Position numbers and translations under genes: made by a program. Under the pieces are notes generated by a model. The model was given only the letters and a program-made list of their open reading frames with translations, searched no databases and was not told the DNA's origin. Of a stretch of 64,000 nucleotides of DNA, positions 1 to 8,522 are shown in pieces. Position 1 is the first letter of the stretch. Each line of letters opens with the position of its first letter. This stretch comes from Terrabacter sp. MAHUQ-38 (GTDB lineage Bacteria; Actinomycetota; Actinomycetes; Actinomycetales; Dermatophilaceae), in NCBI RefSeq assembly GCF_014518425.1, contig NZ_JACVCU010000004.1:62001-126000 (forward strand), written 5' to 3'.

Positions 1-321
1 CGCGAAGTCGGGGTCCGCCTCGTCGACCCGGGCGTCGAGGTGGGTGCCCTGCTCCACGACGCGCGCGAAGAGCCCGAGCTGGACCCGGGTGCGCCGCAGC
101 TCGCCCGCCAGCCGGGCAGGGAGCAGGCCGGTCTCGTCCCGGGCGACCGCGATGAGCTCGTCGGCATGCTCGGCGAGGGCGCCCGCGGCGGCGTCCAGCG
201 CGGCGGCGCGCACCGCTGGGGCGAGGTCGGGCAGGACGTCGAAGGCGCGCTGCGCCCTCGCGACGACGTCGTCGACCGGCACAGGTACCGGCGGGTGCAG
301 GTGAGTGGGGGTCGCGGTCAC
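1..321 (-). CDS. Aldehyde dehydrogenase, N-terminal part (likely 2-oxoglutarate semialdehyde dehydrogenase)
   Basis: The gene runs off the left edge; only the first 107 codons are present. The start is a GTG preceded by GAGGAG. The visible part (AFDVLPDLAPAVRAAALDAAAGALAEHADELIAVARDETGL and LLPARLAGEL) resembles the N-terminus of NAD(P)-dependent aldehyde dehydrogenases of the 2,5-dioxovalerate type. The catalytic Cys and Glu lie outside the window. It is the last visible gene of the hydroxyproline operon, 29 bases after the epimerase. In that pathway 2-oxoglutarate semialdehyde is the final intermediate and is oxidised to 2-oxoglutarate, which fits this position. The family call is from sequence; the exact substrate is inferred from context. 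Confidence 0.75.
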   Translation of the reverse strand, partial: MTATPTHLHPPVPVPVDDVVARAQRAFDVLPDLAPAVRAAALDAAAGALAEHADELIAVARDETGLLPARLAGELRRTRVQLGLFARVVEQGTHLDARVDEADPDFA

Positions 322-350
322 GGGTGCTCCTCGGGTGTTGTCGTCACGGT

Positions 351-1382
351 TCAGAACGCGAACCCGGCGGGGAAGGGGTCGGTGGGGTCGAGCAGGTAGG
401 TGGCCGACCCGGTCACCCACGCCCGGCCGGTGATGGTGGGGACGACAGCAGGGATTCCGTCCACCTCGGTCTCGGCGACGATGCGGCCGACGAAGCGGCT
501 GCCGATGAACGACTCGTTGACGAAGTCTGTGTCGAGCGCGAGCTCGCCGCGCGCCCACAGCTCGGCCATCCGGGCGGACGTGCCCGTGCCACAGGGAGAC
601 CGGTCGAACCAGCCGGGGTGGATGGCCATGGCGTGCCGCGACAGCGTGGCGTCGGAGCCCGGCGCGATGAACTCGACGTGGTGGCAGTGGTCGACGCCGT
701 CGATGGTCGGGTGGTGAGGCGGCGACGTGGCGTTGATCGCGTCCATGATGGCGAGGCCGGCTGCGAGCACGTCGTCCTGGCGAGCGCGGTCGAAGGGCAG
801 ACCGACGGCCTCCAGGTCGACCATGGCGTAGAAGTTGCCCCCGAAGGCGAGGCTGTAGGGCACGTCGCCCAGCCCGGGCACGGCCACCGTGTCGTCGAGG
901 CGCACCACGAAGCTGGGCACGTTCTCGATGGTCACGGAGTCGGCGTGACCGTCGCTGACGGCCACCCGGGCGATGACGAGGCCGGCGGGTGTGTCGAGCC
1001 GGATCGTCGTCACCGGCTCGACGACCTCGACGAGCCCGGTCTCCACGAGCACCGTCGCGACGCCGATGGTTCCGTGGCCGCACATCGGCAGGCAGCCCGA
1101 CACCTCGATGTAGACCACGCCCCAGTCGCAGTCCTGCCGCGTCGGGGGCTGCAGGATGGCGCCGCTCATGGCGGCGTGGCCGCGCGGCTCGAGCACCAGC
1201 AGCTGCCTGATCTCGTCGAGGTGCTCGATGAAGTGCAGCCGCTTGTCGTTCATCGTCACGCCCGGGATCACGCCGACGCCGTCTGTGACGACGCGCGTCG
1301 GCATACCCTCCGTGTGTGAGTCGACGGCTGTGAACGACCGCGTGCCCGGCCGGAGCCTGACGCGCGGGGCCCCGGCCGTCAT
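351..1382 (-). CDS. 4-hydroxyproline 2-epimerase (proline racemase family)
   Basis: Cofactor-independent epimerase of 343 residues that converts trans-4-hydroxy-L-proline to cis-4-hydroxy-D-proline in the cytoplasm. Both catalytic cysteines of the racemase/epimerase type are present: C101 in PMCGHGTIG and C264 in RSPCGTGTSA. This argues against the related trans-3-hydroxyproline dehydratases, which have Thr in place of one Cys. The chosen ATG overlaps the stop of the upstream DapA-like gene (ATGA). A longer in-frame reading is possible upstream but would run into that gene. Epimerisation is the first step of the bacterial hydroxyproline route, and the neighbouring oxidase and deaminase supply the next steps. 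Proline racemase itself is less likely given this operon. Confidence 0.9.
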   Translation of the reverse strand: MTAGAPRVRLRPGTRSFTAVDSHTEGMPTRVVTDGVGVIPGVTMNDKRLHFIEHLDEIRQLLVLEPRGHAAMSGAILQPPTRQDCDWGVVYIEVSGCLPMCGHGTIGVATVLVETGLVEVVEPVTTIRLDTPAGLVIARVAVSDGHADSVTIENVPSFVVRLDDTVAVPGLGDVPYSLAFGGNFYAMVDLEAVGLPFDRARQDDVLAAGLAIMDAINATSPPHHPTIDGVDHCHHVEFIAPGSDATLSRHAMAIHPGWFDRSPCGTGTSARMAELWARGELALDTDFVNESFIGSRFVGRIVAETEVDGIPAVVPTITGRAWVTGSATYLLDPTDPFPAGFAF

Positions 1383-2296
1383 CGCGTCGCGAGGTAGGAC
1401 AGGGCCTTCTCGGTGTCCTTGCGCACCTGGGCCTCGTGCTCCGGGCTGAGCGGGCCGCGCGGTGGGCGGGTGCGTCCCCCCGTGCTGTGGCCGGCGATGT
1501 CGATGGACAGCTTGATCGCCTGGACGAACTCCGTGCGGGAGTCCCACCGGAAGACGGCCACCAGGTGCGAGTAGAGCTCGCGGGCTTCCGCGATCCGGCC
1601 CTCCTGCACGAGCGTGAAGATCTCGACGGCCTCGCGCGGGAAGGCGTTCGGGTAGCCGGCGAACCAGCCGACCGCGCCGGCGACGAGGGACTCGAAGAGC
1701 AGGTCGTCCGCACCGGCGATGACGTCGATGTCGGCGACCTCCTTGATCGCGAGCACCCGCCGGATGTCACCGGAGAACTCCTTGACCGCGACGACGTTCT
1801 CGAGCTGCGCGATCTCGGCGACGAGGTCGGGCGTCAGGTCGACCTTCGTGTCGAACGGGTTGTTGTAGGCCATGATCGGCAACCCGACCTCGTTGACCCG
1901 CGCGTAGTGCTCCACGACCTCGGCCCGGCTGGCGCGGTAGATCGTGGGCGGCAGCAGGAGGACACCGTCGGCGCCGTCCTCGGCCGCGAGCCGGGTCCAG
2001 TGCTGCGCCTGGTGCCAGCCGACGCCGTGCACGCCGGCGACGACGATGCCGCGTCCGGCCACGGCCTCGACGGCGACCTGGACGACGCGGCGGCGCTCCT
2101 CGTCGGTGAGTGACGAGTACTCGCCGAGCGAGCCGTTGGGGCCGACGCCGCGGCACCCGTTCTCGATGAGGAAGTTGCAGTGCTCGGCGTACCGGTCGTA
2201 GTCGACGGCCAGGCCGGCGGGTGCCGACTCGTCCTCCATGAAGGGGAGCGTCGTCGCGACGACGACGCCGCCGAGGTCGAAGGGGGTGCTGCTCAC
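1379..2296 (-). CDS. DapA-family lyase, likely 1-pyrroline-4-hydroxy-2-carboxylate deaminase
   Basis: TIM-barrel protein of 305 residues in the dihydrodipicolinate synthase/N-acetylneuraminate lyase family. The Schiff-base lysine is K172 in VVAVKEFSGD and the partner tyrosine is Y144 in MAYNNP. A GXNGSLGEYSSLT segment near residue 52 is the usual substrate-carboxylate loop. The GTG start overlaps the stop of the upstream FAD subunit (GTGA) and is preceded by GGAAGG. Inside a hydroxyproline operon, such paralogues deaminate and dehydrate pyrroline-4-hydroxy-2-carboxylate to 2-oxoglutarate semialdehyde. A role in lysine biosynthesis is unlikely because no lysine gene is nearby. Confidence 0.85.
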   Translation of the reverse strand: MSSTPFDLGGVVVATTLPFMEDESAPAGLAVDYDRYAEHCNFLIENGCRGVGPNGSLGEYSSLTDEERRRVVQVAVEAVAGRGIVVAGVHGVGWHQAQHWTRLAAEDGADGVLLLPPTIYRASRAEVVEHYARVNEVGLPIMAYNNPFDTKVDLTPDLVAEIAQLENVVAVKEFSGDIRRVLAIKEVADIDVIAGADDLLFESLVAGAVGWFAGYPNAFPREAVEIFTLVQEGRIAEARELYSHLVAVFRWDSRTEFVQAIKLSIDIAGHSTGGRTRPPRGPLSPEHEAQVRKDTEKALSYLATR

Positions 2297-3774
2297 GGGG
2301 TGTCCTTCCGTTCGGGGGTGGAGTGCTCGTCGCCGGGACGGGTGCCGTGCGACGTGGTGCGTTTGGTGGTCGGCGACCCCGCCCGGGCGAGGTCGCCGAG
2401 CCGGACGGGGGTGACGACGGGGCGCGCCTCGAGGGCGTCGGGCGCGCCGAGCAGTGACGAGACCGCGGGGGAGCACATGCGCCCCTGACAGATCCCGAGG
2501 CCCGCACGCGAGGTGAGCTTGACCGAGACGGGGTCGGTGGATGCCGTGAGCGCCACGGTCTCGCGCAGCCGTCCGGCAGTGACCTCCTCGCACCGGCACA
2601 CGATGGTGTCGTCGCTCAGCCACCCGACCCACCCGGGCCGTATGCCGTGTGCCCGGGCGAGGCGGGCGGCGATCTCCCGCGTCGCCTGCCGCCGGTGAAC
2701 CGCGCGTCGCGCATCGGCGGTGTCCGGGTCTCCGCCCGCGGCGTCGTGGCCGGCGAGCCAGCCCTCGGCGAGCGCGGCGTCCACGCCGCCGATGCCGGTC
2801 GTCTCGCCTGCGGCCCACACGTGTGCGTTGCTGGTGCGCTGCCGGTCGTCGACTGCCACGAACCGGGCCGGCGTGATCCGGGTGCCGAGGGCGATCGCGA
2901 CCTCGAGGCGAGGCGTGAAGCCGTGGCTGACGCAGACGGCGTCGGCCTCGACCGTGCGTTCGGTCCCGCGGACCGGTGTCCATCCGCCGTCGAGCCTCGC
3001 GACCGTCACGGCCTCGACCCGCGTCGTCCCGTGGGCCGCGACGACCGCCGAGCCGACCCGGTAAGGGATCCGGTGCCGCAGCTGCGTGGAGGCGTAGCCG
3101 GCCAGCTCGATGAGCTTGCCGGCGCTGCGCGTGACCCGCCAGGGGCTCGGGAGCCAGCCGCGCGCGAGGGCTCGTGCGCCGCTCGCCTCGAGCACCTCGA
3201 CGACGGAGGTCCCTCGGGTGGCCAGCGTCGCGGCGACCGGCAGGAGAAACGGCCCCGAGCCGGCGACCACGACGCGGCCGCCGACCGCGACGCGGTCGCC
3301 CTTGGCGAGGGCTTGGGCCGCGCCTGCCGTCGTGACGCCCGGTAGGTCCCAGCCCGGGAACGGGAGCGTGCGGTCGTGCGCCCCGGTGGCGACGACGACG
3401 GCGTCCGGGGCGAGCGTGAGTGCGTCGCGATCGAGGTCGTCGGGCGGCCCGACGAGGACGTGGAGCCGCGGTCCGTCGTCGTGCTGCTCGGCAGCCCATA
3501 CCTGGGCCCCCGTCACGAGGTCGATACTCGGATGGGAGCGGACTGCGTCGTCGGGGGCTCGGTACGTGCGCCAGCCGTGCTGGACGGACAGGTCATCGGG
3601 TCCGAGGTGGTCGAGGGGCTCGGCGGGATGCCGCCAGTACTGGCCGCCCGTCTGGTCGGCGGCGTCGAGGAGCGTGACGCGGGCTCCGGCCTCGGCGGCT
3701 GCCCGGGCGGCTGCCAGCCCGGCCGGACCGGCGCCGACGACAGCGACGTGGCGGCGGCCAGCGGCCGTGCTCAC
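2293..3774 (-). CDS. FAD/[2Fe-2S] oxidoreductase subunit of a D-hydroxyproline/opine-type dehydrogenase
   Basis: Protein of 493 residues. It opens with a Rossmann FAD-binding motif (AVVGAGPAGLAAARAAAEAG) and has a second nucleotide-binding block around VAVGGRVVVAGSGPF. It ends with a BFD-like [2Fe-2S] domain whose cysteines appear as IVCRCEEVT and CQGRMCSP. This layout matches the large (HcnB/OoxA-like) subunit of opine oxidase or D-hydroxyproline dehydrogenase complexes. The GTG start overlaps the stop of the small ferredoxin-like gene (GTGA). With the two neighbouring subunits it should oxidise cis-4-hydroxy-D-proline to the cyclic imine and pass electrons to the respiratory chain. The substrate is inferred from the epimerase and deaminase in the same operon. 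Confidence 0.88.
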   Translation of the reverse strand: MSTAAGRRHVAVVGAGPAGLAAARAAAEAGARVTLLDAADQTGGQYWRHPAEPLDHLGPDDLSVQHGWRTYRAPDDAVRSHPSIDLVTGAQVWAAEQHDDGPRLHVLVGPPDDLDRDALTLAPDAVVVATGAHDRTLPFPGWDLPGVTTAGAAQALAKGDRVAVGGRVVVAGSGPFLLPVAATLATRGTSVVEVLEASGARALARGWLPSPWRVTRSAGKLIELAGYASTQLRHRIPYRVGSAVVAAHGTTRVEAVTVARLDGGWTPVRGTERTVEADAVCVSHGFTPRLEVAIALGTRITPARFVAVDDRQRTSNAHVWAAGETTGIGGVDAALAEGWLAGHDAAGGDPDTADARRAVHRRQATREIAARLARAHGIRPGWVGWLSDDTIVCRCEEVTAGRLRETVALTASTDPVSVKLTSRAGLGICQGRMCSPAVSSLLGAPDALEARPVVTPVRLGDLARAGSPTTKRTTSHGTRPGDEHSTPERKDTP

Positions 3775-4088
3775 GACGTCGCCCCGGGCAGGCGGATCTG
3801 CTGGCGGACGACGACATCGCCGTCGTGCGCCCGGCGAAGGCACGCGCGGACGTCGGCGAGCCCGTTGACCTCGACGACGCAGTCGAAGCACACACCGATA
3901 CCGCAGAACAGGCCGCGCGGGGCCTCACCGAAGGACGTCGTGCGCCACGAGGTCTCGCCAGCGGCCAGCAGGACTGCCGCGATCGTCTGGCCGGCGCGTC
4001 CGGTCACGGGCACGCCGTCGACCGAGATCGTGACCGGGTCGGGACGATCGCCCCCGAAGTGCCCGGCAGGGTTCCTGACGACGCTCAT
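3771..4088 (-). CDS. Small [2Fe-2S] ferredoxin-like subunit of hydroxyproline dehydrogenase
   Basis: Plant-type [2Fe-2S] domain of 105 residues. The cluster-binding cysteines lie in GLFCGIGVCFDCVVEV, with a further Cys in VRACLRR. It matches the HcnA/OoxC-like small subunit that links two FAD-containing subunits. The gene overlaps both neighbours by four bases (ATGA upstream, GTGA downstream), so the three oxidase subunits are probably made in fixed ratio. It has no signal peptide. Its electron acceptor cannot be told from sequence. Confidence 0.88.
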   Translation of the reverse strand: MSVVRNPAGHFGGDRPDPVTISVDGVPVTGRAGQTIAAVLLAAGETSWRTTSFGEAPRGLFCGIGVCFDCVVEVNGLADVRACLRRAHDGDVVVRQQIRLPGATS

Positions 4089-5293
4089 GAAGCCACCTGC
4101 GCGTCGTCGGGCGCGGCCTCGGTGGGGCCGGCGTCGGTGGCCAGTCCCGGGCGTCCGGGACGGAACGGGCGAGGGTCGAGCAGGGGCGTCCCGCCCGTCA
4201 GGAGCTCGGCGAGCAGCTCGCCGGTTGCGGGGGCCAGGCCGATGCCGGCGCCCTCGTGCCCCGTGGCGAACCAGAGACCCGGCAGGCGCGCGTCGGACCC
4301 GATGACCGGAAGGTGGTCGGGGACGTACGGCCGGAACCCCAGGTAGGAGCGCATGACGCTCGCCTCCGCAAGAAACGGGAAGAGCCGTAGGGCACGCTCG
4401 GCGATCGCCCGCAGGACCTCGACGCGGAGCCGCCGGTCGAAGCCGACCTGCTCGCGGCTGGACCCGATGAGGACCGTGCCCGCGGCCGTCGACTCGACGA
4501 CGGCCGAGGCCTGCAGAGCGGCGTCGACCGACTGGGTGGCGTCGAAGTAGTCACCGTCGTAGACCTTGTGGTGCACGCGGTGCGGCATGCGGGTCGTCAC
4601 GAGCACCATGCCTCGTCGAGGCCGCACGGGAACGGGCGCTCCGAACCGCTCGGCCACGACCCCGGACCACGGTCCGGCCGCGACGACGACCGCATCCGCG
4701 TGCAGGACGCCGTCGCTCGTGCGCAGGCCGCCGAGGCGGTTGCCGGCGCCGAGTGGCCCGATCACCTCGCAGCCGGCCCGGACGGTGACGCCGCGGAGCC
4801 GCGCGGAGGCGAGCAGGGCCTCGGTCGCGACGACGGGTTGCACCTGCGCGTCCTCCGGGTAGTGGACGGCCGCTGCCAGCTCGGGGGAGAGGTGCGGCTC
4901 GAGCTCCAGTGTCTCGGCGAGGGAGACCGGTCGGGCGTCGACCCCGCTGTCGCGCTGTGACGCGGCGAAAGCGCGGAGGGGCTCTGCGCCTGCCTCGGTC
5001 GTCGCGACGACGAGCCCGCCCTTGCGGTCGTACTCGAGGGACGGGAACCGCGGCCCGAGCTCGTCGGCGAGCTGGGCGACGACGTCGGGCCAGAGTGTGG
5101 ACGCGTAGCGTGCCAGGTCGAGCTCGGGGCCGGGACCCTTGTCGGAGACGAGGATGTTGCCCTCGCCGTGCGCGCTCGTCGCCGTGCCCGGTGAGCCGCG
5201 GTCGACGAGGGTGACCTGCGCGCCGCGCGCGGCAAGGGCGCGGGCGCAGGCGGCGCCGACGATGCCCGCGCCGATGACGAGGACGTCGCTCAT
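4085..5293 (-). CDS. DadA-like FAD-dependent D-amino acid oxidase/dehydrogenase subunit
   Basis: Glycine oxidase/DadA-family protein (DAO fold) of 402 residues. The FAD-binding motif VIGAGIVGAACARALAARG starts at residue 5. The C-terminal FATGHEGAGIGLAPATGELLAELL segment is the usual second FAD contact. It is the first enzyme gene after the GntR gene and overlaps the [2Fe-2S] subunit by ATGA. In heteromeric hydroxyproline and opine dehydrogenases the DadA-like chain holds the amino-acid active site, so this is probably the catalytic chain acting on cis-4-hydroxy-D-proline. A 104-base gap separates it from the GntR stop. It holds no gene that I can see. Confidence 0.88.
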   Translation of the reverse strand: MSDVLVIGAGIVGAACARALAARGAQVTLVDRGSPGTATSAHGEGNILVSDKGPGPELDLARYASTLWPDVVAQLADELGPRFPSLEYDRKGGLVVATTEAGAEPLRAFAASQRDSGVDARPVSLAETLELEPHLSPELAAAVHYPEDAQVQPVVATEALLASARLRGVTVRAGCEVIGPLGAGNRLGGLRTSDGVLHADAVVVAAGPWSGVVAERFGAPVPVRPRRGMVLVTTRMPHRVHHKVYDGDYFDATQSVDAALQASAVVESTAAGTVLIGSSREQVGFDRRLRVEVLRAIAERALRLFPFLAEASVMRSYLGFRPYVPDHLPVIGSDARLPGLWFATGHEGAGIGLAPATGELLAELLTGGTPLLDPRPFRPGRPGLATDAGPTEAAPDDAQVAS

Positions 5294-5397
5294 CTCGCTC
5301 CTTTCAGGGTCGGTCCGGATCCGGAGGCGACGGGCGCCCCGATGGCGCGTGACACATCACCGCGGACGATGCAGGGCCCCGTCGTGGCCGGGCGGGC

Positions 5398-6078
5398 TCA
5401 GGCCTCGGCGTGCCCCGCCCACAGGCCGAGGGAGTGGCCGATGTGCCGCTCCATGAGTGCCCGCGCCGCGGCACCGTCACCCGAGGAGAGAAGGTCGAGC
5501 AGCTCGTGGTGCTCGTGAGCCGACTCGACGAGCCGGCTCGTGCCGGCGATGGCGGAGAGTCCCAGCAGGCGCGCCCGGCTGCGCAGGTCACTGACGATGT
5601 CGACCGCGATCGGGTTGCCGAGCATCGCGGTGAGCCGCACGTGGAAGGCGGTGTCGGCCTCCAGGTAGGCGACGAGGTCGCCCGTGCGGGCGCCCTCGAC
5701 GATGCGGTCGGCGCCGCCGCGCAGCTCAGGCAGGGCGGTCGTCGGAAAGCTGGCGGCGAGGCGCTCCATGCAGGTGGGCTCGATCATGAGCCGGACCGAG
5801 GCGACATGGCGCAGCGACTCCTCGCTGACGACCGTGATGCGGAAGCCCTTGTTGCGCACGGGTTCGACGTAGCCGGACTTCTCGAGCTCGAGGATGGCCT
5901 CACGCACCGGCGTCGCCGAGACGTTGAAGCGCGTCGCGAGGGTGGGGACCGACACGAGCTGGTTCGGGGCCAGCTCGCCTGTGACGATGGCGGCGACGAG
6001 GGCGCGACGGACGCGCTCGCGCAGGCTCTCGGTCGGCTCGATGCGTTGGAGCGATCCGGGCGAGGTCGTCGTGCTCAT
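5398..6078 (-). CDS. GntR-family (FadR/FCD) transcriptional regulator
   Basis: Regulator of 226 residues. A winged-helix DNA-binding domain occupies roughly residues 15-80, with the recognition region LATRFNVSATPVREAILELEKSGYVEP. An alpha-helical FCD ligand-binding domain follows (DTAFHVRLTAMLGNP, with His residues typical of metal or acid binding). It is transcribed with the hydroxyproline genes. Its promoter lies in the intergenic region shared with the divergent GH127 operon, so it could control both directions. FCD regulators usually respond to small organic acids; hydroxyproline or a pathway intermediate is the likely effector, by inference. Confidence 0.9.
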   Translation of the reverse strand: MSTTTSPGSLQRIEPTESLRERVRRALVAAIVTGELAPNQLVSVPTLATRFNVSATPVREAILELEKSGYVEPVRNKGFRITVVSEESLRHVASVRLMIEPTCMERLAASFPTTALPELRGGADRIVEGARTGDLVAYLEADTAFHVRLTAMLGNPIAVDIVSDLRSRARLLGLSAIAGTSRLVESAHEHHELLDLLSSGDGAAARALMERHIGHSLGLWAGHAEA

Positions 6079-6147
6079 GCAGGGTCCTTCCGCAGGCGCG
6101 GGTGTCGCGGTCGCTCGGAGCGGCCCGACGATCGGACCCTCAGTAAT

Positions 6148-6178
6148 ATCTTACGTAGTACCGTGCTGCCGCTGTCAA
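6148..6178 (-). promoter_or_regulatory. Candidate promoter of the gntR/hydroxyproline operon
   Basis: On the minus strand a perfect -35 TTGACA (6173-6178) is followed after 19 bases by TAAGAT (6148-6153). The palindrome TACGTA (6152-6157) overlaps the -10 element, which would suit autorepression by the GntR protein. The spacer is longer than the ideal 17, so this is a candidate only. Confidence 0.5.
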
Positions 6179-6273
6179 GCCGAGCCGTAGCCCCTCCACG
6201 GCCCGGGCGCGGCTCCAAGGGGCAGCGCCTTTCCTTCACCTGTTTGGTGAGTCGGGTCAGCGTGTTTCATTCC

Positions 6274-6287
6274 TGTGAACGCTAACA
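6274..6287. promoter_or_regulatory. LacI-family-type operator-like dyad
   Basis: TGTGAACGCTAACA follows the pattern TGTnAnCGnTnACA, an imperfect palindrome around a central CG. This is the classic layout of operators for LacI-family sugar repressors. It lies 112 bases upstream of the GH127 start. No LacI-family gene is in the window, so the cognate repressor would be elsewhere. Confidence 0.45.
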
Positions 6288-6318
6288 AGGGGCCTTCCCA
6301 TCCGGGACGAACCTGTGG

Positions 6319-6365
6319 TTGACTCTCCGCCAGTCGCCGACGCTATGTGATCTGTGAAATATCAC
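6319..6365 (+). promoter_or_regulatory. Candidate promoter and operator of the GH127/peptide-import operon
   Basis: TTGACT (6319-6324) and a weak -10 near TATGTG (6344-6349) are followed at once by the near-palindrome GTGAAATATCAC (6354-6365). The 321-base intergenic region 6079-6399 holds no gene. Its AT-richer patches are this element and the divergent gntR promoter. The spacing (19 bases) is loose, so the promoter call is tentative. Confidence 0.35.
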
Positions 6366-6399
6366 GTATCAGTCCTCGAAGCCTCAAGGAGAGCCAGCC

Positions 6400-8436
6400 G
6401 TGCCCGGCACGACCGCCCAGACGCCCCGAGAGCCAACCCCTAGCCCGCCCCTGCCCCACCTCTCGAGCCGGGCACCGGCCGCGGCATTCACGGGACCCCT
6501 CGGGCGACCGCTCGGCTCCGGCGCCGTGCGGCTCACGTCCGGCCTGCTCGCCGACTGGCAGCAGCGCAACCGGGAGGTGACGGTTCCGCACACGACCCGC
6601 GAGGTCGAACGTGCGGGAAACCTCGAGAACCTTCGCCGGCTCGCCGACGACACCGGCTCGGCGTACGCCGGGCGCTACCCGTTCCTCGACACCGACGTCT
6701 ACAAGACCCTCGAGGGACTCGCCTACGTCATCGCCCAGACCGAGACCGACGCCGGAGACGACCTCCCGCAGGAGGCCGTCGAGGCCAGGCGGTTCTACGA
6801 GACGGCCGTCGACCTGGTGTCCCGCAGCCAGCGCGACGACGGTTACGTCGGCAGCGCCTTCCTCGGCACCGGCGCCCTGCGCGATCCGTGGTCGGACCTC
6901 GCCTGGGGGCACGAGATGTACAACCTCGGGCATCTGACCCAGGCCGCCGTGGCCGCCGCCCGCCAGCTCGGCGACACGCGGCTGCTCGACGTGGCTCGAC
7001 GCTTCGCGGACCTCGTGGTGCGCCGCTACGGCGAGGACCGCGAGCCCGCGTACTGCGGCCATCCTGAGGTCGAGATGGCGCTCGTCGAGCTGTACCGCGA
7101 GACGGGTGACACGGCATACCTGCGCCAGGCCCGTCTCTTCGTCGACCGTCGCGGCAGCGGCGCCCTGGCGCACACGGTCTTCCCGCCCGACTACTTCCAG
7201 GACCATGTGCCGCTGCGGCAGCTGCCGTCCGTCACGGGCCATGCCGTGCGCATGGTCTACCTGGCGGCCGGCGCCACGGACGTCGCCGTCGAGACCGGCG
7301 ACACCGACCTGCTCCTTCACCTGAGCGCCCTCTGGGACGACATGGTCGCCGCGAAGTCCTACCTCACCGGCGGGCTCGGCGCCCGGCACTCCGACGAGGC
7401 CTTCGGGGACCGCTACGAGCTGCCCTCGGAACGCGCCTACGCGGAGACGTGCGCGGCCATCGGTGCCATGCAGTGGGGTTGGCGGCTCTTCGTCGCGACC
7501 GGCCGCGCCGACGTCCTCGACACCGTCGAGCGCATCCTCTACAACGCGTACGCGGTCGGCCTGTCGCTCGCCGGCGACGCGTTCTTCTACGACAACCCGC
7601 TCCAGCGACGGCCCGACCACGAGCAGCGCTCGGGTGCCGAGTCCGGGGGAGAGCCCCTGCGGCGGGCGTGGTTCGGGTGCGCGTGCTGCCCGCCGAACGT
7701 CGTGCGCTGGATGGCCCAGCTCCAGGACCACGTCGCCGTCGCCGACGAGACGTCGCTGACGCTCGGCCTCCTCACCGCGGGCGTCATCGAGAGCCCGGCC
7801 CTCGACGTCGAGGTGCGTACCGCGTACCCGTTCGACGGGGACGTCGAGATCACCGTGCTCCGGACCACGGACGGACCCGCCACCCTCACGGTGCGGGTGC
7901 CGGGATGGGCGAGCGGGGCCCGGATCGAGGTCGCCGGGGCCGCCCCCACGCCGGCCCCTCCCGGCTGGGCACGCGTCGAACGCCGCTGGAGTGAGGGCGA
8001 ACGCGTCCGGCTCACCCTGCCGATGCGGGTGCGCGTCGTCGGCTCCCATCCGTACGTCGACGCCACCCGGGGGGCGGCCGCCGTTCTGCGCGGACCAGTC
8101 GTGCACTGCGTCGAGCAGCATGACGCGCCCGCACCGGTCGACGACCTCGTCCTCGTCGGCGCCCGCGAGGTGACCCCTCCGGGCACCGACGACCCCGTGC
8201 TGCGTCACGCCGTCGATGGCCTCGTCACCGTGCGGGTCCCCGTCGCCGACGACCCCTACCCCGACCTCGCCCCCTATCCCGACCCCTATCCCGACCTCGA
8301 CCCCGACCGCGAGGTCGAGCCGGGCGCACCGGCCACCGCCACGGCGCCCGACGTCGTCGCCATCCCTCTCGTCCCGTACTTCCTGTGGGGCAACCGCGGG
8401 CCCGCCGCCATGCGGGTCTGGTTGCGGCGCAGCTGA
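6400..8436 (+). CDS. GH127 beta-L-arabinofuranosidase, cytoplasmic
   Basis: Glycoside hydrolase of 678 residues with an (alpha/alpha)6-barrel followed by beta-domains. Family-defining residues are visible: E349 and C351 in AYAETCAAIG, and the C429-C430 pair in FGCACCPPNVVRW. In the characterised Bifidobacterium HypBA1 the matching residues are Glu338, Cys340, Cys417 and Cys418; they bind zinc and include the cysteine nucleophile. There is no signal peptide, so it acts inside the cell. The GTG start is preceded by AAGGAGA. HypBA1 releases L-arabinose from beta-1,2-arabinooligosaccharides on hydroxyproline. Here the gene heads an operon for peptide import and faces a hydroxyproline operon, which fits that substrate well. 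GH127 also contains other activities, so the linkage is inferred. Confidence 0.85.
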   Translation: MPGTTAQTPREPTPSPPLPHLSSRAPAAAFTGPLGRPLGSGAVRLTSGLLADWQQRNREVTVPHTTREVERAGNLENLRRLADDTGSAYAGRYPFLDTDVYKTLEGLAYVIAQTETDAGDDLPQEAVEARRFYETAVDLVSRSQRDDGYVGSAFLGTGALRDPWSDLAWGHEMYNLGHLTQAAVAAARQLGDTRLLDVARRFADLVVRRYGEDREPAYCGHPEVEMALVELYRETGDTAYLRQARLFVDRRGSGALAHTVFPPDYFQDHVPLRQLPSVTGHAVRMVYLAAGATDVAVETGDTDLLLHLSALWDDMVAAKSYLTGGLGARHSDEAFGDRYELPSERAYAETCAAIGAMQWGWRLFVATGRADVLDTVERILYNAYAVGLSLAGDAFFYDNPLQRRPDHEQRSGAESGGEPLRRAWFGCACCPPNVVRWMAQLQDHVAVADETSLTLGLLTAGVIESPALDVEVRTAYPFDGDVEITVLRTTDGPATLTVRVPGWASGARIEVAGAAPTPAPPGWARVERRWSEGERVRLTLPMRVRVVGSHPYVDATRGAAAVLRGPVVHCVEQHDAPAPVDDLVLVGAREVTPPGTDDPVLRHAVDGLVTVRVPVADDPYPDLAPYPDPYPDLDPDREVEPGAPATATAPDVVAIPLVPYFLWGNRGPAAMRVWLRRS

Positions 8437-8522
8437 TCCCGCCCTCGCCCTCCTCGCCGAACCGTGCGTCGAGGGGTCGCCCCCGACCCCGACCGAACCC
8501 CACCACCTTCCGGAAGGCCACC

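Noticed and set aside
1383-1547. Extended start for the hydroxyproline epimerase
   Set aside because: The extra codons lie inside the DapA-like gene and give Arg/Pro/Gly-rich sequence; the ATG at 1382 overlaps the upstream stop in the usual ATGA way.
1379-2296. Lysine-biosynthetic dapA
   Set aside because: It lies between hydroxyproline oxidase and epimerase genes with four-base overlaps, and no other lysine gene is present.
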